A stretch of DNA of 64,000 nucleotides from Planctomycetota bacterium (GTDB lineage Bacteria; Planctomycetota; Planctomycetia; Pirellulales; Pirellulaceae). The notes under the pieces are model-generated. The model saw only the letters and a list, made by a program, of their open reading frames with translations, did no database searches and had not been told where the DNA came from. Both the position numbers and the translations under genes were made by a program. The stretch lies in contig CAUJHS010000048.1 in NCBI GenBank assembly GCA_963204915.1, forward strand, positions 1-64,000, in the 5' to 3' direction. This document shows, in pieces, positions 52,694-61,912 of this stretch; position 1 is the stretch's first letter; every line of letters begins with the position of its first letter.

Positions 52694-53818
52694 TTACATG
52701 TGGTCGTACACGTTGTCCAAATTCTCCAGCAAGGCGCTGATTGAGCCGGTGCCGCTGTGAATGCGCCGGATCGCATCGGCCATGATTTTGCTGGTGTTCA
52801 CAATGTGCAGCTTCATCCGGTTCGACTCGTTCAACCGGAAAGGCGAAACCGTGTCGGCCACGACAATGCGGCAGTCGATCTTGGCGAGGTTTTCGTTCGC
52901 TTCGCCCGCGAACAAGCCGTGCGTGGCGCAAATGGCGAACACCTCGCCGCCGTACCGCTGCACCGCTTCGCAGCCGCGCACAATCGTGCCGCCCGTCGAG
53001 ATCATATCGTCCATGGCGATTACCAGACGATTCTTCACATCGCCAATGATCCGCCCTCCGTCGATCCGGCCTGTATGGGGGTCGCGAATCTTATCGAGCA
53101 CGGCCAGTTCGATTTCGTACTCGCTGGCGCCCATGAGGTGCGCCAACGTCGCGCGGAACTTATTCGCTCGTTTCAAACCTCCCGCGTCTGGCGAAAGCAC
53201 CGCGAGCTTGCGATGCACGCCGCGCAGCTCTTTGGCGCACCAGGCGGCGTGCAGATTCTTGCACTCCAGGTTGTCCATGTTGGTGGTCATGGCGAAGGCG
53301 TTTTGCGCGGCGGCCTGATTGTGCACGTCCATAAACAGGAACCGCTCGACTCCGACGGCTTCGAGCATCTTGGCGCAAATTTTCGTCGTTACGGGAGCGC
53401 GGCTCTTATCTTTTTGGTCTTGCCGCGCGTAAGCCCAGTGGGGAATGACCGCCGTGATGGAGTGCGCGCTGGCTTGCCGCAACGAGCCGCAAAAGATCGC
53501 CAGCTTCATGAACTTGTCGTTCACGCTATCGAGCGTATCGGAGTACAAGCTGCTAATCACGAAGGCGTCATGCCCGCGCACATTGCCCATACTGCCGTCG
53601 CAGCTCTTGATGTAGCACTCGCCGTCTTCGAAGGTGGTTTCCGTATGCGGGATCAACTCGACTCCCAAGTGTCCTGCCACTTGCCGAGCGTATTCGGTCG
53701 ACGACGAAAGGCCAAACAGCTTCAGCGGATGGTGATGGCGAACCATCACTTCTTGCACCGCAGCCTCCAGGTCCGCACGACGCACGTAATCGGGACTCAT
53801 CGGTGACGACAACACCAT
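52694..53818 (-). CDS. prs: ribose-phosphate pyrophosphokinase (PRPP synthetase)
   Basis: The protein has 374 residues (368 if ATG 53800 is used). It makes phosphoribosyl pyrophosphate from ribose-5-phosphate and ATP. The PRPP loop reads VIAMDDMISTGGTI, and the ARQDQKDKSRAPVT stretch gives the ATP-binding RQD and pre-catalytic residues. The usual DLHxxQ element is DVHNQAA here, and the N-terminus is about 30 residues longer than E. coli Prs. The family is cytosolic and housekeeping. It faces the ubiquitin-like array across a shared terminator, and is not part of it. Confidence 0.9.
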   Translation of the reverse strand: MVLSSPMSPDYVRRADLEAAVQEVMVRHHHPLKLFGLSSSTEYARQVAGHLGVELIPHTETTFEDGECYIKSCDGSMGNVRGHDAFVISSLYSDTLDSVNDKFMKLAIFCGSLRQASAHSITAVIPHWAYARQDQKDKSRAPVTTKICAKMLEAVGVERFLFMDVHNQAAAQNAFAMTTNMDNLECKNLHAAWCAKELRGVHRKLAVLSPDAGGLKRANKFRATLAHLMGASEYEIELAVLDKIRDPHTGRIDGGRIIGDVKNRLVIAMDDMISTGGTIVRGCEAVQRYGGEVFAICATHGLFAGEANENLAKIDCRIVVADTVSPFRLNESNRMKLHIVNTSKIMADAIRRIHSGTGSISALLENLDNVYDHM

Positions 53819-54018
53819 AAAAATAGGGAGGAAATCCGGCGCCGCCGGCGAGAATCATCGGGGCGACATTCCGTCATAGTCACCCGTGGCCAAATGCGGA
53901 AGGGGGTGCGTTCGATTTCTTTGCGCCGCGCGCCGCACCGGCGCAATCTTTGCAGGATTTGTCGCTTTTGTCGACCAATCGGGTACAATCGTATCAAGAC
54001 TTCTCCATATAAATTTGT

Positions 54019-54741
54019 ATGATTCCAATCGCCACCCTGGCCGAGCGTCATGTCGTACCGGAAGTCATGGACGACCCCACGCTGGATCCAGATCGTCATC
54101 ATCGGGCGCTCCAAGGCTTGGCGCGGATCAACCGGCTGAGCGCGAGCAGCCGTATCGTTTGGACGCCCATATACCGGTTGGCTCGCAAACTGGGCGTCCC
54201 TCGGTTGCGCGTGCTTGATATCGCCACAGGCAGCGGCGATGTTCCGTTGGCGTTGTGGCGTCGCGCCCGCCGGCAGGGGCTAGACCTGGACATCCTGGGG
54301 TTGGACGTCAGCCCGCGCGCCGTTGAGTTCGCCCAACAGCGCGTTAACGCAACGCAGGGCAAAGTTCGCTTCGAAACACTCGACGTTTTTCAGGAGCCTT
54401 TGCCGGCGAATTATGACATCGTGATGTGCTCGCTGTTTCTGCATCACCTGGACCGGGAGCAAGCGATCGAACTTCTTAAGAAAATGGCGGGCGCCGCGCA
54501 ACAAATGGTGTTGGTGAACGATTTGCATCGCAGTCGGTTGGGACTGTTGGCGGCCGAGGCGGTGTGCCGCCTGACGACCACCTCCAGTGTGGTGCGCATC
54601 GACGGACCGCGTTCCGTGCGCGCGGCGTTTACAAAGAATGAAGCGGCGTCGCTGGTGCGCGAGGCGGGACTTCGGGGAGCCCAAATCGAAAGCTGTTGGC
54701 CCTTCCGTTTTCTGGTCACCTGGAAAAAAGCCGACGCGTAA
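54019..54741 (+). CDS. SAM-dependent methyltransferase of a type III PKS cluster
   Basis: The 240-residue class I methyltransferase has motif I VLDIATGSGDVPLAL (about 65-79), LGLDVSPRAV and the post-motif LPANYDIVMCSLFLHHL. It is the first of three tightly spaced genes, methyltransferase/oxidoreductase/type III PKS, an arrangement seen repeatedly in planctomycetes. It probably methylates the polyketide product. No Shine-Dalgarno is obvious. Confidence 0.85.
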   Translation: MIPIATLAERHVVPEVMDDPTLDPDRHHRALQGLARINRLSASSRIVWTPIYRLARKLGVPRLRVLDIATGSGDVPLALWRRARRQGLDLDILGLDVSPRAVEFAQQRVNATQGKVRFETLDVFQEPLPANYDIVMCSLFLHHLDREQAIELLKKMAGAAQQMVLVNDLHRSRLGLLAAEAVCRLTTTSSVVRIDGPRSVRAAFTKNEAASLVREAGLRGAQIESCWPFRFLVTWKKADA

Positions 54742-54787
54742 GCACCCGGCGCTTTCGGGAACTATTCAATTCAATCGTCGGACTCGC

Positions 54788-56062
54788 ATGCCCTTCGTGC
54801 TCATGGAAAGGACGCTCGCGGCGACGCTTAACGCGTCCGAAGCCATGGCGCGCGTGTGGGATGTCGTTATCGTCGGCGCGGGCCCGGCGGGAGCCCTCGC
54901 GGCGCGCCAAGTCGCACAGCAGGGCGCCGCGGTGCTTCTGGTGGATCGAGCCGATTTCCCCCGCTGGAAAGTTTGCGGTTGTTGTTTGAACCCGGCGGCC
55001 CTATCGGTATTGAATCACGTTGGACTGGGCCACTTGCCCGCGCAACTCGGGGCACGTCCTCTTGACCGCCTTCATCTCGCGGCGGGCGGGCGCTCGGCCG
55101 ATTGTTCGATACCCGCCGGAGCTTCGCTCTCGCGCGAGGCGCTGGACGCTGCGTTGATCGAAGCGGCGATCGCCAGCGGCGCCCAGTTTCTGCCGCATAC
55201 CGAGGCCGCACTAGCGCCGAGCAAACCCTCGCCTTCCGACGCCGACAGAAAAACTTCGTCACAACTCTCGGAGTTTCGCGCTCTTCACTTACGTCGGCAT
55301 GAAACGTCCGTCACCGTCCAGGCTCGCGTGGTCATCGCCGCCGAGGGATTGGCGGGACGGCTCTTGCATGACGAGCCGGAGATCGCCATGCGTATTACGG
55401 CGGGATCGCGGATGGGCGCGGGCGCCGTAATGGATAATGCTTCCCCCGACTTTGAGGACGGCGTGATTTACATGGCCTCAGGCCATGACGGCTATGTTGG
55501 CATGGTTCGTCTAGAGGACGGTCGTCTCGATGTGGCCGCTGCGTTGGATCGGGACGCCGTACGGCGAAGCGGCCATCCGGGCGCCTTGGCCGTTTCAATT
55601 TTACACGAGGCAGGCATGCCGGTACCGACGGGTTTGAACGAAGCGACCTGGCGCGGCACGCCGCCGTTAACGCGCCGCCCTGCACAGCTTTACGCCGACC
55701 GGCTATTGGTCGTCGGCGACGCCGCCGGGTACATTGAACCGTTTACCGGCGAGGGCATGGCGTGGGCTCTGGCAGGCGCTGCCGCTGTCGCGCCTTGCGC
55801 CGTGGCGGGCGCTTCCCACTGGAGCCAGGACATCGGGCGGGACTGGCAAGCGCGTCATCACGGACTCATCCAACGCCGACAGCATGTTTGTCACGCCGTC
55901 AGTCGGTTGCTGCGGCGTCCGCGCTGGTGCGCCCTTGCGGTACGTGTTCTGAAATATTCGCCGCGCCTCATGACGCCTGTGGTGCGGGCCATTCATCGTC
56001 CATTTACCGACTTGCCCCTCGCGGCGAACGCACGGAGCGCGTCGAACTTATTAAGGAGCTGA
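54788..56062 (+). CDS. FAD-dependent oxidoreductase (geranylgeranyl-reductase-like)
   Basis: The protein has 424 residues from ATG 54788 (ATGs at 54803 and 54845 are possible). The dinucleotide motif VVIVGAGPAGALAARQ is near residue 22 and the second FAD motif LVVGDAAGYIEPFTGEGMAWAL near 315, as in the geranylgeranyl reductase/PHBH-like superfamily. It lies between the methyltransferase and the type III PKS, and its stop is two bases before the PKS start, so the three form one operon. It likely oxidises or reduces the polyketide. Confidence 0.85.
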   Translation: MPFVLMERTLAATLNASEAMARVWDVVIVGAGPAGALAARQVAQQGAAVLLVDRADFPRWKVCGCCLNPAALSVLNHVGLGHLPAQLGARPLDRLHLAAGGRSADCSIPAGASLSREALDAALIEAAIASGAQFLPHTEAALAPSKPSPSDADRKTSSQLSEFRALHLRRHETSVTVQARVVIAAEGLAGRLLHDEPEIAMRITAGSRMGAGAVMDNASPDFEDGVIYMASGHDGYVGMVRLEDGRLDVAAALDRDAVRRSGHPGALAVSILHEAGMPVPTGLNEATWRGTPPLTRRPAQLYADRLLVVGDAAGYIEPFTGEGMAWALAGAAAVAPCAVAGASHWSQDIGRDWQARHHGLIQRRQHVCHAVSRLLRRPRWCALAVRVLKYSPRLMTPVVRAIHRPFTDLPLAANARSASNLLRS

Positions 56063-56064
56063 AG

Positions 56065-57156
56065 ATGAACGTCGCACTGCGCGGGGTCGGGGTGGGAGTA
56101 CCCCGCTATTCGATTACTCAAAGCGACGCCGCCGAGGTCGCACGATCGTTCGTGCATCGCAACGCTCAGGCGGAAAAAGTCTTGCCGTTGCTGTACCGAC
56201 TCGCCCAGGTCCAGCGGCGCGGCAGCGTGCTGCTGGAGCGACCCGAAGGGGAAGAACCCCGGCACTCGTTTTATTGGGCCGCACGGGACGGCGAAGATCG
56301 CGGTCCCAGTACGGCCGCTCGTCTGCAACGATTCGCCCAGGAGGCGATTCCCCTTGCGATGACCGCGTGCCGACGCGCGCTGGATGAAGCCTCAACCTCG
56401 CCGGAGAGAATCACGCACCTCGTCACGGTGTCGTGCACCGGCTTTTTTGCGCCGGGAGTCGAATTCGCACTCATCAAGCAATTGGGACTTTCGCCCTCGG
56501 TGGCGCGGGTCAACGTGGGCTTTATGGGTTGTCATGGCGCGCTCAACGCCCTACGCACGGCGCAGGCGTTTATCGCCGCGGAGCCTAGTGCCCGCGTGTT
56601 GTTGTGCTGCGTCGAATTGTGCAGTTTGCACTACCAATATGGTTGGGATCAGGAGCAAGTCGTAGCGAACACGCTGTTCGCCGACGGCGCCGCGGCCTGC
56701 GTGCTCTCAGCGGAAGCGGAACATCGGCCGGGCGCCTGGTTCTTGAATAGTTGCGCTTCGCAGTTTATGCCCGACTCGGAACGAGAGATGACCTGGCGTA
56801 TTACCGACCACGGCTTCGCCATGACGCTTTCGCCGCGCGTGCCCGAGTTGATTCGCAGCCACCTTCGACCCTGGTTGGAAACCTGGCTCGGTCAGCGAGG
56901 AGTTCGACTGAGCGACATTCAAAGCTGGGCCATTCATCCCGGCGGGCCGCGCGTGGTGCAAGCGGTCGTCGAATCGCTAAACTTGCCCGCTCACGCCACC
57001 GACGCGTCATCAGCGGTGCTTGCGGAACATGGGAATATGTCGTCGGCCACCGTGCTGTTCGTCGTGCGACGGTTACAGCAAACGGGCGCCGCGCCTCCTT
57101 GCGTGGCGCTCGCGTTTGGTCCGGGTCTAACCGCCGAGGCCGCGCTCTTTTGTTGA
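56065..57156 (+). CDS. type III polyketide synthase (chalcone/stilbene synthase family)
   Basis: The 363-residue protein has the full catalytic triad: Cys156 (GFMGCHG), His291 (WAIHPGG) and Asn324 (EHGNMSS). The closing GFGPG element appears as AFGPGLT. The family extends a starter CoA with malonyl-CoA to make alkylresorcinols, pyrones or chalcone-like products. AAGGAG lies inside the oxidoreductase gene seven bases before ATG 56065. It is probably the core enzyme of the cluster. Starter and product are unknown. Confidence 0.9.
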   Translation: MNVALRGVGVGVPRYSITQSDAAEVARSFVHRNAQAEKVLPLLYRLAQVQRRGSVLLERPEGEEPRHSFYWAARDGEDRGPSTAARLQRFAQEAIPLAMTACRRALDEASTSPERITHLVTVSCTGFFAPGVEFALIKQLGLSPSVARVNVGFMGCHGALNALRTAQAFIAAEPSARVLLCCVELCSLHYQYGWDQEQVVANTLFADGAAACVLSAEAEHRPGAWFLNSCASQFMPDSEREMTWRITDHGFAMTLSPRVPELIRSHLRPWLETWLGQRGVRLSDIQSWAIHPGGPRVVQAVVESLNLPAHATDASSAVLAEHGNMSSATVLFVVRRLQQTGAAPPCVALAFGPGLTAEAALFC

Positions 57157-57283
57157 GTTGCAGCCTCGCCGCGCAGGTCTCTCTTGACGCCAGGCGCGGC
57201 GCCTCTACGATTACCGTAGAGGGGTTGCATTCTTGCCGGGGGCAAGACGACGTTTCGCGTTCATCCTGCGGGTGACGTGTTCC

Positions 57284-60200
57284 ATGAATGACCGCGCGCT
57301 CCCGCCGATTGGCGGCTTTTCCGATGAGTTCACCTCGCCCGCCCTCGCGGCGATCGAGCGCGATACGCAGCAAATCGGCCGGCGGTTGTTCGAGCGTTTG
57401 GAAGGCAAACGCCCCAACGTGCTGGACCGGCGCTGGTGGGACGATCGGATCATGTCGTGGTCGATGCGCGACGAAGCGGTCAAAGTGCAGTTGTTCCGCT
57501 TCGTCGACGTGTTGCCCATGCTGGCCAACGATGATGCGCTCATCGAGCATCTCGATCAATATCTGGCCGAAGTGCGCGACCGTTTGCCGTCCTCATTCCG
57601 CGTGGCGCTGGGCGTGGCGCGACGCACTCCCTTTACCCGCGCCGCAGTAGCGCGAGCAGCGCGGCTGAGCGCCATGGACTTTGCACGCCGATTTATCGCG
57701 GGCGGGAATGCGCAGGAAGTGCTCGCCGCCGCACAGCGCGAACGTCAACTGCTCCGAGCATTCACGCTCGACATTCTCGGCGAGGCGGTCATTAGCGAGC
57801 GCGAAGCCGCCAGCCATTTCCAAGCGTACTGCGAGTTGATCGAGAACGTGGCGCCCACGGTCAACGCCTGGGAGGAAATCCCGCAGATTGACCGGGATCA
57901 TCAAGGTCCGTTGCCGCGCATGAATCTGTCGATCAAGCTTTCCGCGCTGGACAGCCAGTTTGACGCGATTGACCAACAAGGCACGCTCCGCCGTTGCGGC
58001 GATCGCCTGCGCGAGTTGCTGCGCGTGGCTCGGCGGGCAGGCGCGTTCCTCAACGTCGATATGGAGTCCTACGCGAAAAAGGACCTCACCTTGCACATCT
58101 TCCGGCAAGTGCTGAACGAGCCCGAGTTCCGCGACTTCCCGGACGCCGGAATTGTGATTCAGTGCTACCTGCGCGACGCGGCGGACGATCTGGTCGCTCT
58201 GCGTGACTGGGCCGAGCGCCGCGGCGCTCCGGTTTGGGTGCGGCTGGTGAAAGGCGCCTACTGGGATTACGAAACGATTCATCATCGTTACCACGGCTGG
58301 CCGGTTCCCGTATTTCAGCAAAAGTGGCGTTCTGATGCGAACTTCGAAGCCGCGACGCGCTTCGTCATGCGGCACCACCAGTACTTGCGCCCGGCGCTGG
58401 GCTCGCACAATTTGCGGTCCCTCGCCCAGGGCCTGGCGGTAGCGCAGCATTTGGAGTTGCCGCCGAGCGCCTTCGAACTGCAAATGTTGTACGGCATGGC
58501 CGACTCGGAAAAACGCGCGATGGTGGAACTCGGCCATCGTTTGCGCATCTACATGCCCTACGGCGAGTTGCTGCCGGGCATGGCGTACCTGGTGCGTCGC
58601 CTGCTCGAGAACACGTCAAATGATTCGTTTCTGCGGGCTGGTTTTCACGAGAATGTCGCCCCCGAGTTATTGCTGCGAAATCCTGTCGATGTAGGCCGAA
58701 CGTCCGCCGCCCCCTCGGGGGACGGCGGCGCACGCCATGTTGCTGTCGCCCATTTTGAACGCGAGGAAACTTCGCCGCATCCTTCGATTGTTATGAACCT
58801 TTCGCCCACTACCGACGACGTGATCCCCTTCAGTAATTACCCGCCGGTCAACTTCGCCCAAAAAGAAGCTCGCCAGGCCATGGCGGCCGCGCTCACGGCG
58901 GTGCGAGAGCGGTTGGGGGTGCGGCGCCCGCTGGTCATCAACGGTGAGAACGTCGAAACGCCGGAGCGCATCGTCTCGCGCGATCCTGGCCAAAAAGATC
59001 GAATCGTGGGAGAAACCGCCGCGGCCGATCGGACGCACGTCGCGCAGGCGGTGCATGCGGCGCAGGTCGCCTTTCCCGCATGGCGCGACTTGGGAACGGC
59101 GCGTCGCGCCGCCTACCTGCAAAACGCGGCTCGCCTTTTGGAGAAGCGGTTCTTCGAGCTTTCCGCGTGGGAAGTGTACGAATGTGCGAAAGGTTGGCGC
59201 GAAGCGACGGGCGACGTGTGCGAAGCAATTGACTTTTGCAATTACTACGCCGCTTGCGCCCTGGCGCTGGAGAAAGCCCAAGAGATCAACACGCCCGGCG
59301 AGGAAAATCGCTTGGAATATCGGCCGCGCGGCGTCGTCGCGGTCATCGCCCCGTGGAATTTCCCCTTGGCCATTCTTACGGGCATGACCGTTGCTGCATT
59401 GGTCACGGGCAACACAGTCATCATGAAGCCCGCCGAACAATCGCCTATCATCGCGGCCCAGTTGATGGACATCTTTCGCGAATTGGAACTTCCCGCGGGC
59501 GTGCTGCAATACCTGCCCGGGCGCGGAGAGACGGCCGGCGCCGCGTTGGTGGAGCATCCCGAGGTGTCGCTCATTACGTTTACCGGGTCGCGTCAAGTGG
59601 GATTGGGTATCAACGTGAAGGCGGCCGAAGTCTCCGCAGGCCGAAACATGACGCTCGTTAAAAAGGTGATCGCGGAGATGGGCGGCAAGAACGCCATTAT
59701 CGTCGACAACGACGCGGACTTGGACGAGGCGGTGCTTGGCGTGGTGAAGTCGGCTTTTGGTTATCAAGGCCAAAAGTGTTCGGCATGCAGCCGCGTGATC
59801 GTGCTGGAGGGCGTGTACGACGCCTTCCTCCAACGTCTGGTGGAAGCCGCTCGCACGCTCAAGATCGGACCGGCCGAAGCGCCGGATACGAGCGTCGCGG
59901 CCGTGATTGACGAGGAGGCCTACCGGCGTATCTTGCATTACCTTGAAATCGGCCGTCGCGAAGGCCGCGAAGTGTTGGCCGTCGACGTGGGCGATCTGGC
60001 GCAAACCGGCTACTATGTAGGGCCGCACATTTTCGCCGACATCGCACCCGATGCGCAACTGGCTCAGGAGGAAATCTTCGGCCCGGTGTTGGCCGTGATC
60101 AAGGCGCGCCATTTGGATCATGCCTTCGAGATTTTCAACCAAAGCTTGTATGCGCTCACGGGCGGAATCTACTCGCGCAGCCCGGCGAATCTTCAGCGCG

Positions 60201-60406
60201 CCGTGCAAGAGTTACATGCAGGGAATCTTTACCTCAATCGGAACATCACCGGGGCGCTGGTGGGGCGGCAACCCTTTGGCGGATATAAAATGTCGGGCAT
60301 TGGGGCCAAGGCGGGCGGTCCCGATTATCTGCTACAGTATGTCATTCCGCGCACCGTCACCGAAAACACGATGCGCCGCGGTTTCGCCCCGCCGGAAGAC
60401 GCGTAA
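57284..60406 (+). CDS. putA: bifunctional proline dehydrogenase / P5C dehydrogenase (PutA type)
   Basis: The protein has 1040 residues from ATG 57284; an upstream in-frame start at 57233 adds only a basic leader. Residues about 1-490 are the FAD-dependent proline dehydrogenase barrel (VKGAYWDYE and NLRSLAQ region). Residues about 520-1040 are an aldehyde dehydrogenase fold with MGGKN and the GQKCSACSR motif containing catalytic Cys832. It converts proline to glutamate. It lacks the N-terminal ribbon-helix-helix DNA-binding domain of trifunctional PutA. A long antisense ORF is a composition shadow. It follows the PKS gene by 127 bases on the same strand. Confidence 0.92.
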   Translation: MNDRALPPIGGFSDEFTSPALAAIERDTQQIGRRLFERLEGKRPNVLDRRWWDDRIMSWSMRDEAVKVQLFRFVDVLPMLANDDALIEHLDQYLAEVRDRLPSSFRVALGVARRTPFTRAAVARAARLSAMDFARRFIAGGNAQEVLAAAQRERQLLRAFTLDILGEAVISEREAASHFQAYCELIENVAPTVNAWEEIPQIDRDHQGPLPRMNLSIKLSALDSQFDAIDQQGTLRRCGDRLRELLRVARRAGAFLNVDMESYAKKDLTLHIFRQVLNEPEFRDFPDAGIVIQCYLRDAADDLVALRDWAERRGAPVWVRLVKGAYWDYETIHHRYHGWPVPVFQQKWRSDANFEAATRFVMRHHQYLRPALGSHNLRSLAQGLAVAQHLELPPSAFELQMLYGMADSEKRAMVELGHRLRIYMPYGELLPGMAYLVRRLLENTSNDSFLRAGFHENVAPELLLRNPVDVGRTSAAPSGDGGARHVAVAHFEREETSPHPSIVMNLSPTTDDVIPFSNYPPVNFAQKEARQAMAAALTAVRERLGVRRPLVINGENVETPERIVSRDPGQKDRIVGETAAADRTHVAQAVHAAQVAFPAWRDLGTARRAAYLQNAARLLEKRFFELSAWEVYECAKGWREATGDVCEAIDFCNYYAACALALEKAQEINTPGEENRLEYRPRGVVAVIAPWNFPLAILTGMTVAALVTGNTVIMKPAEQSPIIAAQLMDIFRELELPAGVLQYLPGRGETAGAALVEHPEVSLITFTGSRQVGLGINVKAAEVSAGRNMTLVKKVIAEMGGKNAIIVDNDADLDEAVLGVVKSAFGYQGQKCSACSRVIVLEGVYDAFLQRLVEAARTLKIGPAEAPDTSVAAVIDEEAYRRILHYLEIGRREGREVLAVDVGDLAQTGYYVGPHIFADIAPDAQLAQEEIFGPVLAVIKARHLDHAFEIFNQSLYALTGGIYSRSPANLQRAVQELHAGNLYLNRNITGALVGRQPFGGYKMSGIGAKAGGPDYLLQYVIPRTVTENTMRRGFAPPEDA

Positions 60407-60468
60407 CCTTGCGTCACGCCCAACCGACGGCGGCGCTCCAATTGGCGATTCTTTGGGAATCTGTTTCC

Positions 60469-61167
60469 ATGAGCGATACGCTGGACGTGTTGGTGGTGGC
60501 GCCTCATCCCGATGACGCCGAGCTGGGCATGGCGGGCGCCATACTCAAAATGCAGGACGAGGGCCTGCGCGTGGGTATTCTCGACTTGACCAACGGCGAG
60601 CCCACGCCGCATGGCTCGCTGGAGCGCCGTGCGCAAGAAACCGCCGCCGCAAGCGAAGTGCTGGGAATCGCATGGCGCGAGAACCTGGGGCTTCCCAACC
60701 GCAGTTTGGAAGCGACGCTCGAAGCGCGCGGTAAGTTGGCCGGCGTCATTCGCCGCACGCGCCCGCGCTGGTTGTTTGCTCCATATTGGGTCGACGCGCA
60801 TCCTGATCACGTCGCGGCGACGCAGTTGATTGAAGCGGCGCGCTTCTGGGCGAAACTCACAAAAACCGATCTGCCCGGCGCGCCGCATCATCCGCAACGA
60901 ATTTTTAATTACTACTGCGTGCATTTGAAACAGACGCCGCAACCGGCGTTCATTCTCGACATCAGCAAGTACTGGGAGCGCAAACTGGCGGCGATTCGCT
61001 GCTACGAAAGCCAGTTCATCACGGGGCGCCCCACCGACCGTCCGACCTTTCTCGACCTGCAAGAAACCGAGGCGGCCTACTGGGGCAAGTGCATTGGCGT
61101 GCGTTACGGCGAACCGTTCACCAGCCGCGAACCGATCGGTTTAAGGGACCTGAACAGTCTGGTGTAG
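60469..61167 (+). CDS. bshB1: PIG-L family deacetylase, BshB1-like (bacillithiol pathway)
   Basis: The 232-residue protein is a LmbE/PIG-L zinc deacetylase. It has APHPDDAELG (zinc ligands His13 and Asp16) and DAHPDH with the third ligand, plus the stretch VGILDLTNGEPTPHGS, ENLGLPNR and the closing ITGRPTD that are typical of BshB1. BshB1 removes the acetyl from GlcNAc-malate in bacillithiol synthesis. No bshA or bshC is in the window, so the pathway assignment is by family only. It lies 62 bases after putA. Confidence 0.8.
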   Translation: MSDTLDVLVVAPHPDDAELGMAGAILKMQDEGLRVGILDLTNGEPTPHGSLERRAQETAAASEVLGIAWRENLGLPNRSLEATLEARGKLAGVIRRTRPRWLFAPYWVDAHPDHVAATQLIEAARFWAKLTKTDLPGAPHHPQRIFNYYCVHLKQTPQPAFILDISKYWERKLAAIRCYESQFITGRPTDRPTFLDLQETEAAYWGKCIGVRYGEPFTSREPIGLRDLNSLV

Positions 61168-61197
61168 TCCTCGACTTCCCGTACGCCGGTCCTGGAC

Positions 61198-61251
61198 CAT
61201 CCCTGGTGCGACTCATCCCTGGTGCGACTCCTCAGGCGCCCTGGGGCGCCT
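61198..61251. repeat. 16-bp tandem duplication and hairpin
   Basis: CATCCCTGGTGCGACT is repeated back to back (61198-61213, 61214-61229), followed by an 8-bp hairpin AGGCGCCC/GGGCGCCT (61234-61251). It lies in the gap after the deacetylase and may serve as its transcript end. Confidence 0.6.
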
Positions 61252-61355
61252 CAAAAAATGTACGTACTGACAAAATTTGCCGCAGGGCGAAAACAAAGCT
61301 AGGTTTTGAATGCGGACGCAAGCTCGCATCCTCATCTACCTCCTTCGGATTCGCG

Positions 61356-61781
61356 ATGATGTACTCCCAAAAAGTAGAATGGCGGCGGTTAGTAATTATC
61401 GCGGCGATTGTGGCTCTGGGAGTGGTGCTCCTGATGGGGGCGACTCCGCTGAACGAAGGCCTGGCGCGTATGTTTGGATTCTTGCTGCTCTCGATCAGCG
61501 TTCTCTGCGTTTGGGAGTTGGCCGCCACGCGGTATGAGTTCGCCCGAAATGAGTTAATCATCCGCAGCGGCGGCATTCAGCAACGGATTCGCTACGAAAC
61601 GATTGAAGCAGTGCGCGTGGCGCGCGGGTTGTGGAGCTATGTGGTGTCTCCCAACAACGTGCGTTTACTGGTGGGAAGCCGCGTATCGACCGGCGTCATT
61701 TCAATTTGCCCCAATGACCGCGACCGATTCCTCGACGAACTTTCCCGAGCTGTTCCTTGGTTGGCGGTGATGGATCGCTAA
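61356..61781 (+). CDS. small membrane protein with PH-like domain
   Basis: The 141-residue protein has two membrane helices (about 14-31 and 42-58) followed by a bacterial PH-like (bPH2/YdbS-type) domain: YEFARNELIIRSGGIQQRIRYETIEAVRVAR and a final helix. ATG 61356 is followed at once by a second ATG. Function unknown. Confidence 0.75.
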   Translation: MMYSQKVEWRRLVIIAAIVALGVVLLMGATPLNEGLARMFGFLLLSISVLCVWELAATRYEFARNELIIRSGGIQQRIRYETIEAVRVARGLWSYVVSPNNVRLLVGSRVSTGVISICPNDRDRFLDELSRAVPWLAVMDR

Positions 61782-61912
61782 GCCAATCAGGCCTTTTTCA
61801 CATGGTAAAATATTCGGATTGAGTCAAGTTTAAGGCCGCCATTGTCGATGTCCTTTTGGATGCGCAACGGTGCGCGAACTTGGACGTTTCGCGGGCAGCA
61901 GACTCAAAGGCC

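Noticed and set aside
52757-53806. 349-codon plus-strand ORF opposite the PRPP synthetase
   Set aside because: The minus-strand frame has the PRPP-binding loop and family motifs; the plus frame is a shadow.
58667-60208. 513-codon minus-strand ORF inside putA
   Set aside because: It is antisense to intact PutA domains, is His/Arg-rich, and has no family motif. Long antisense ORFs are expected in GC-rich genes.
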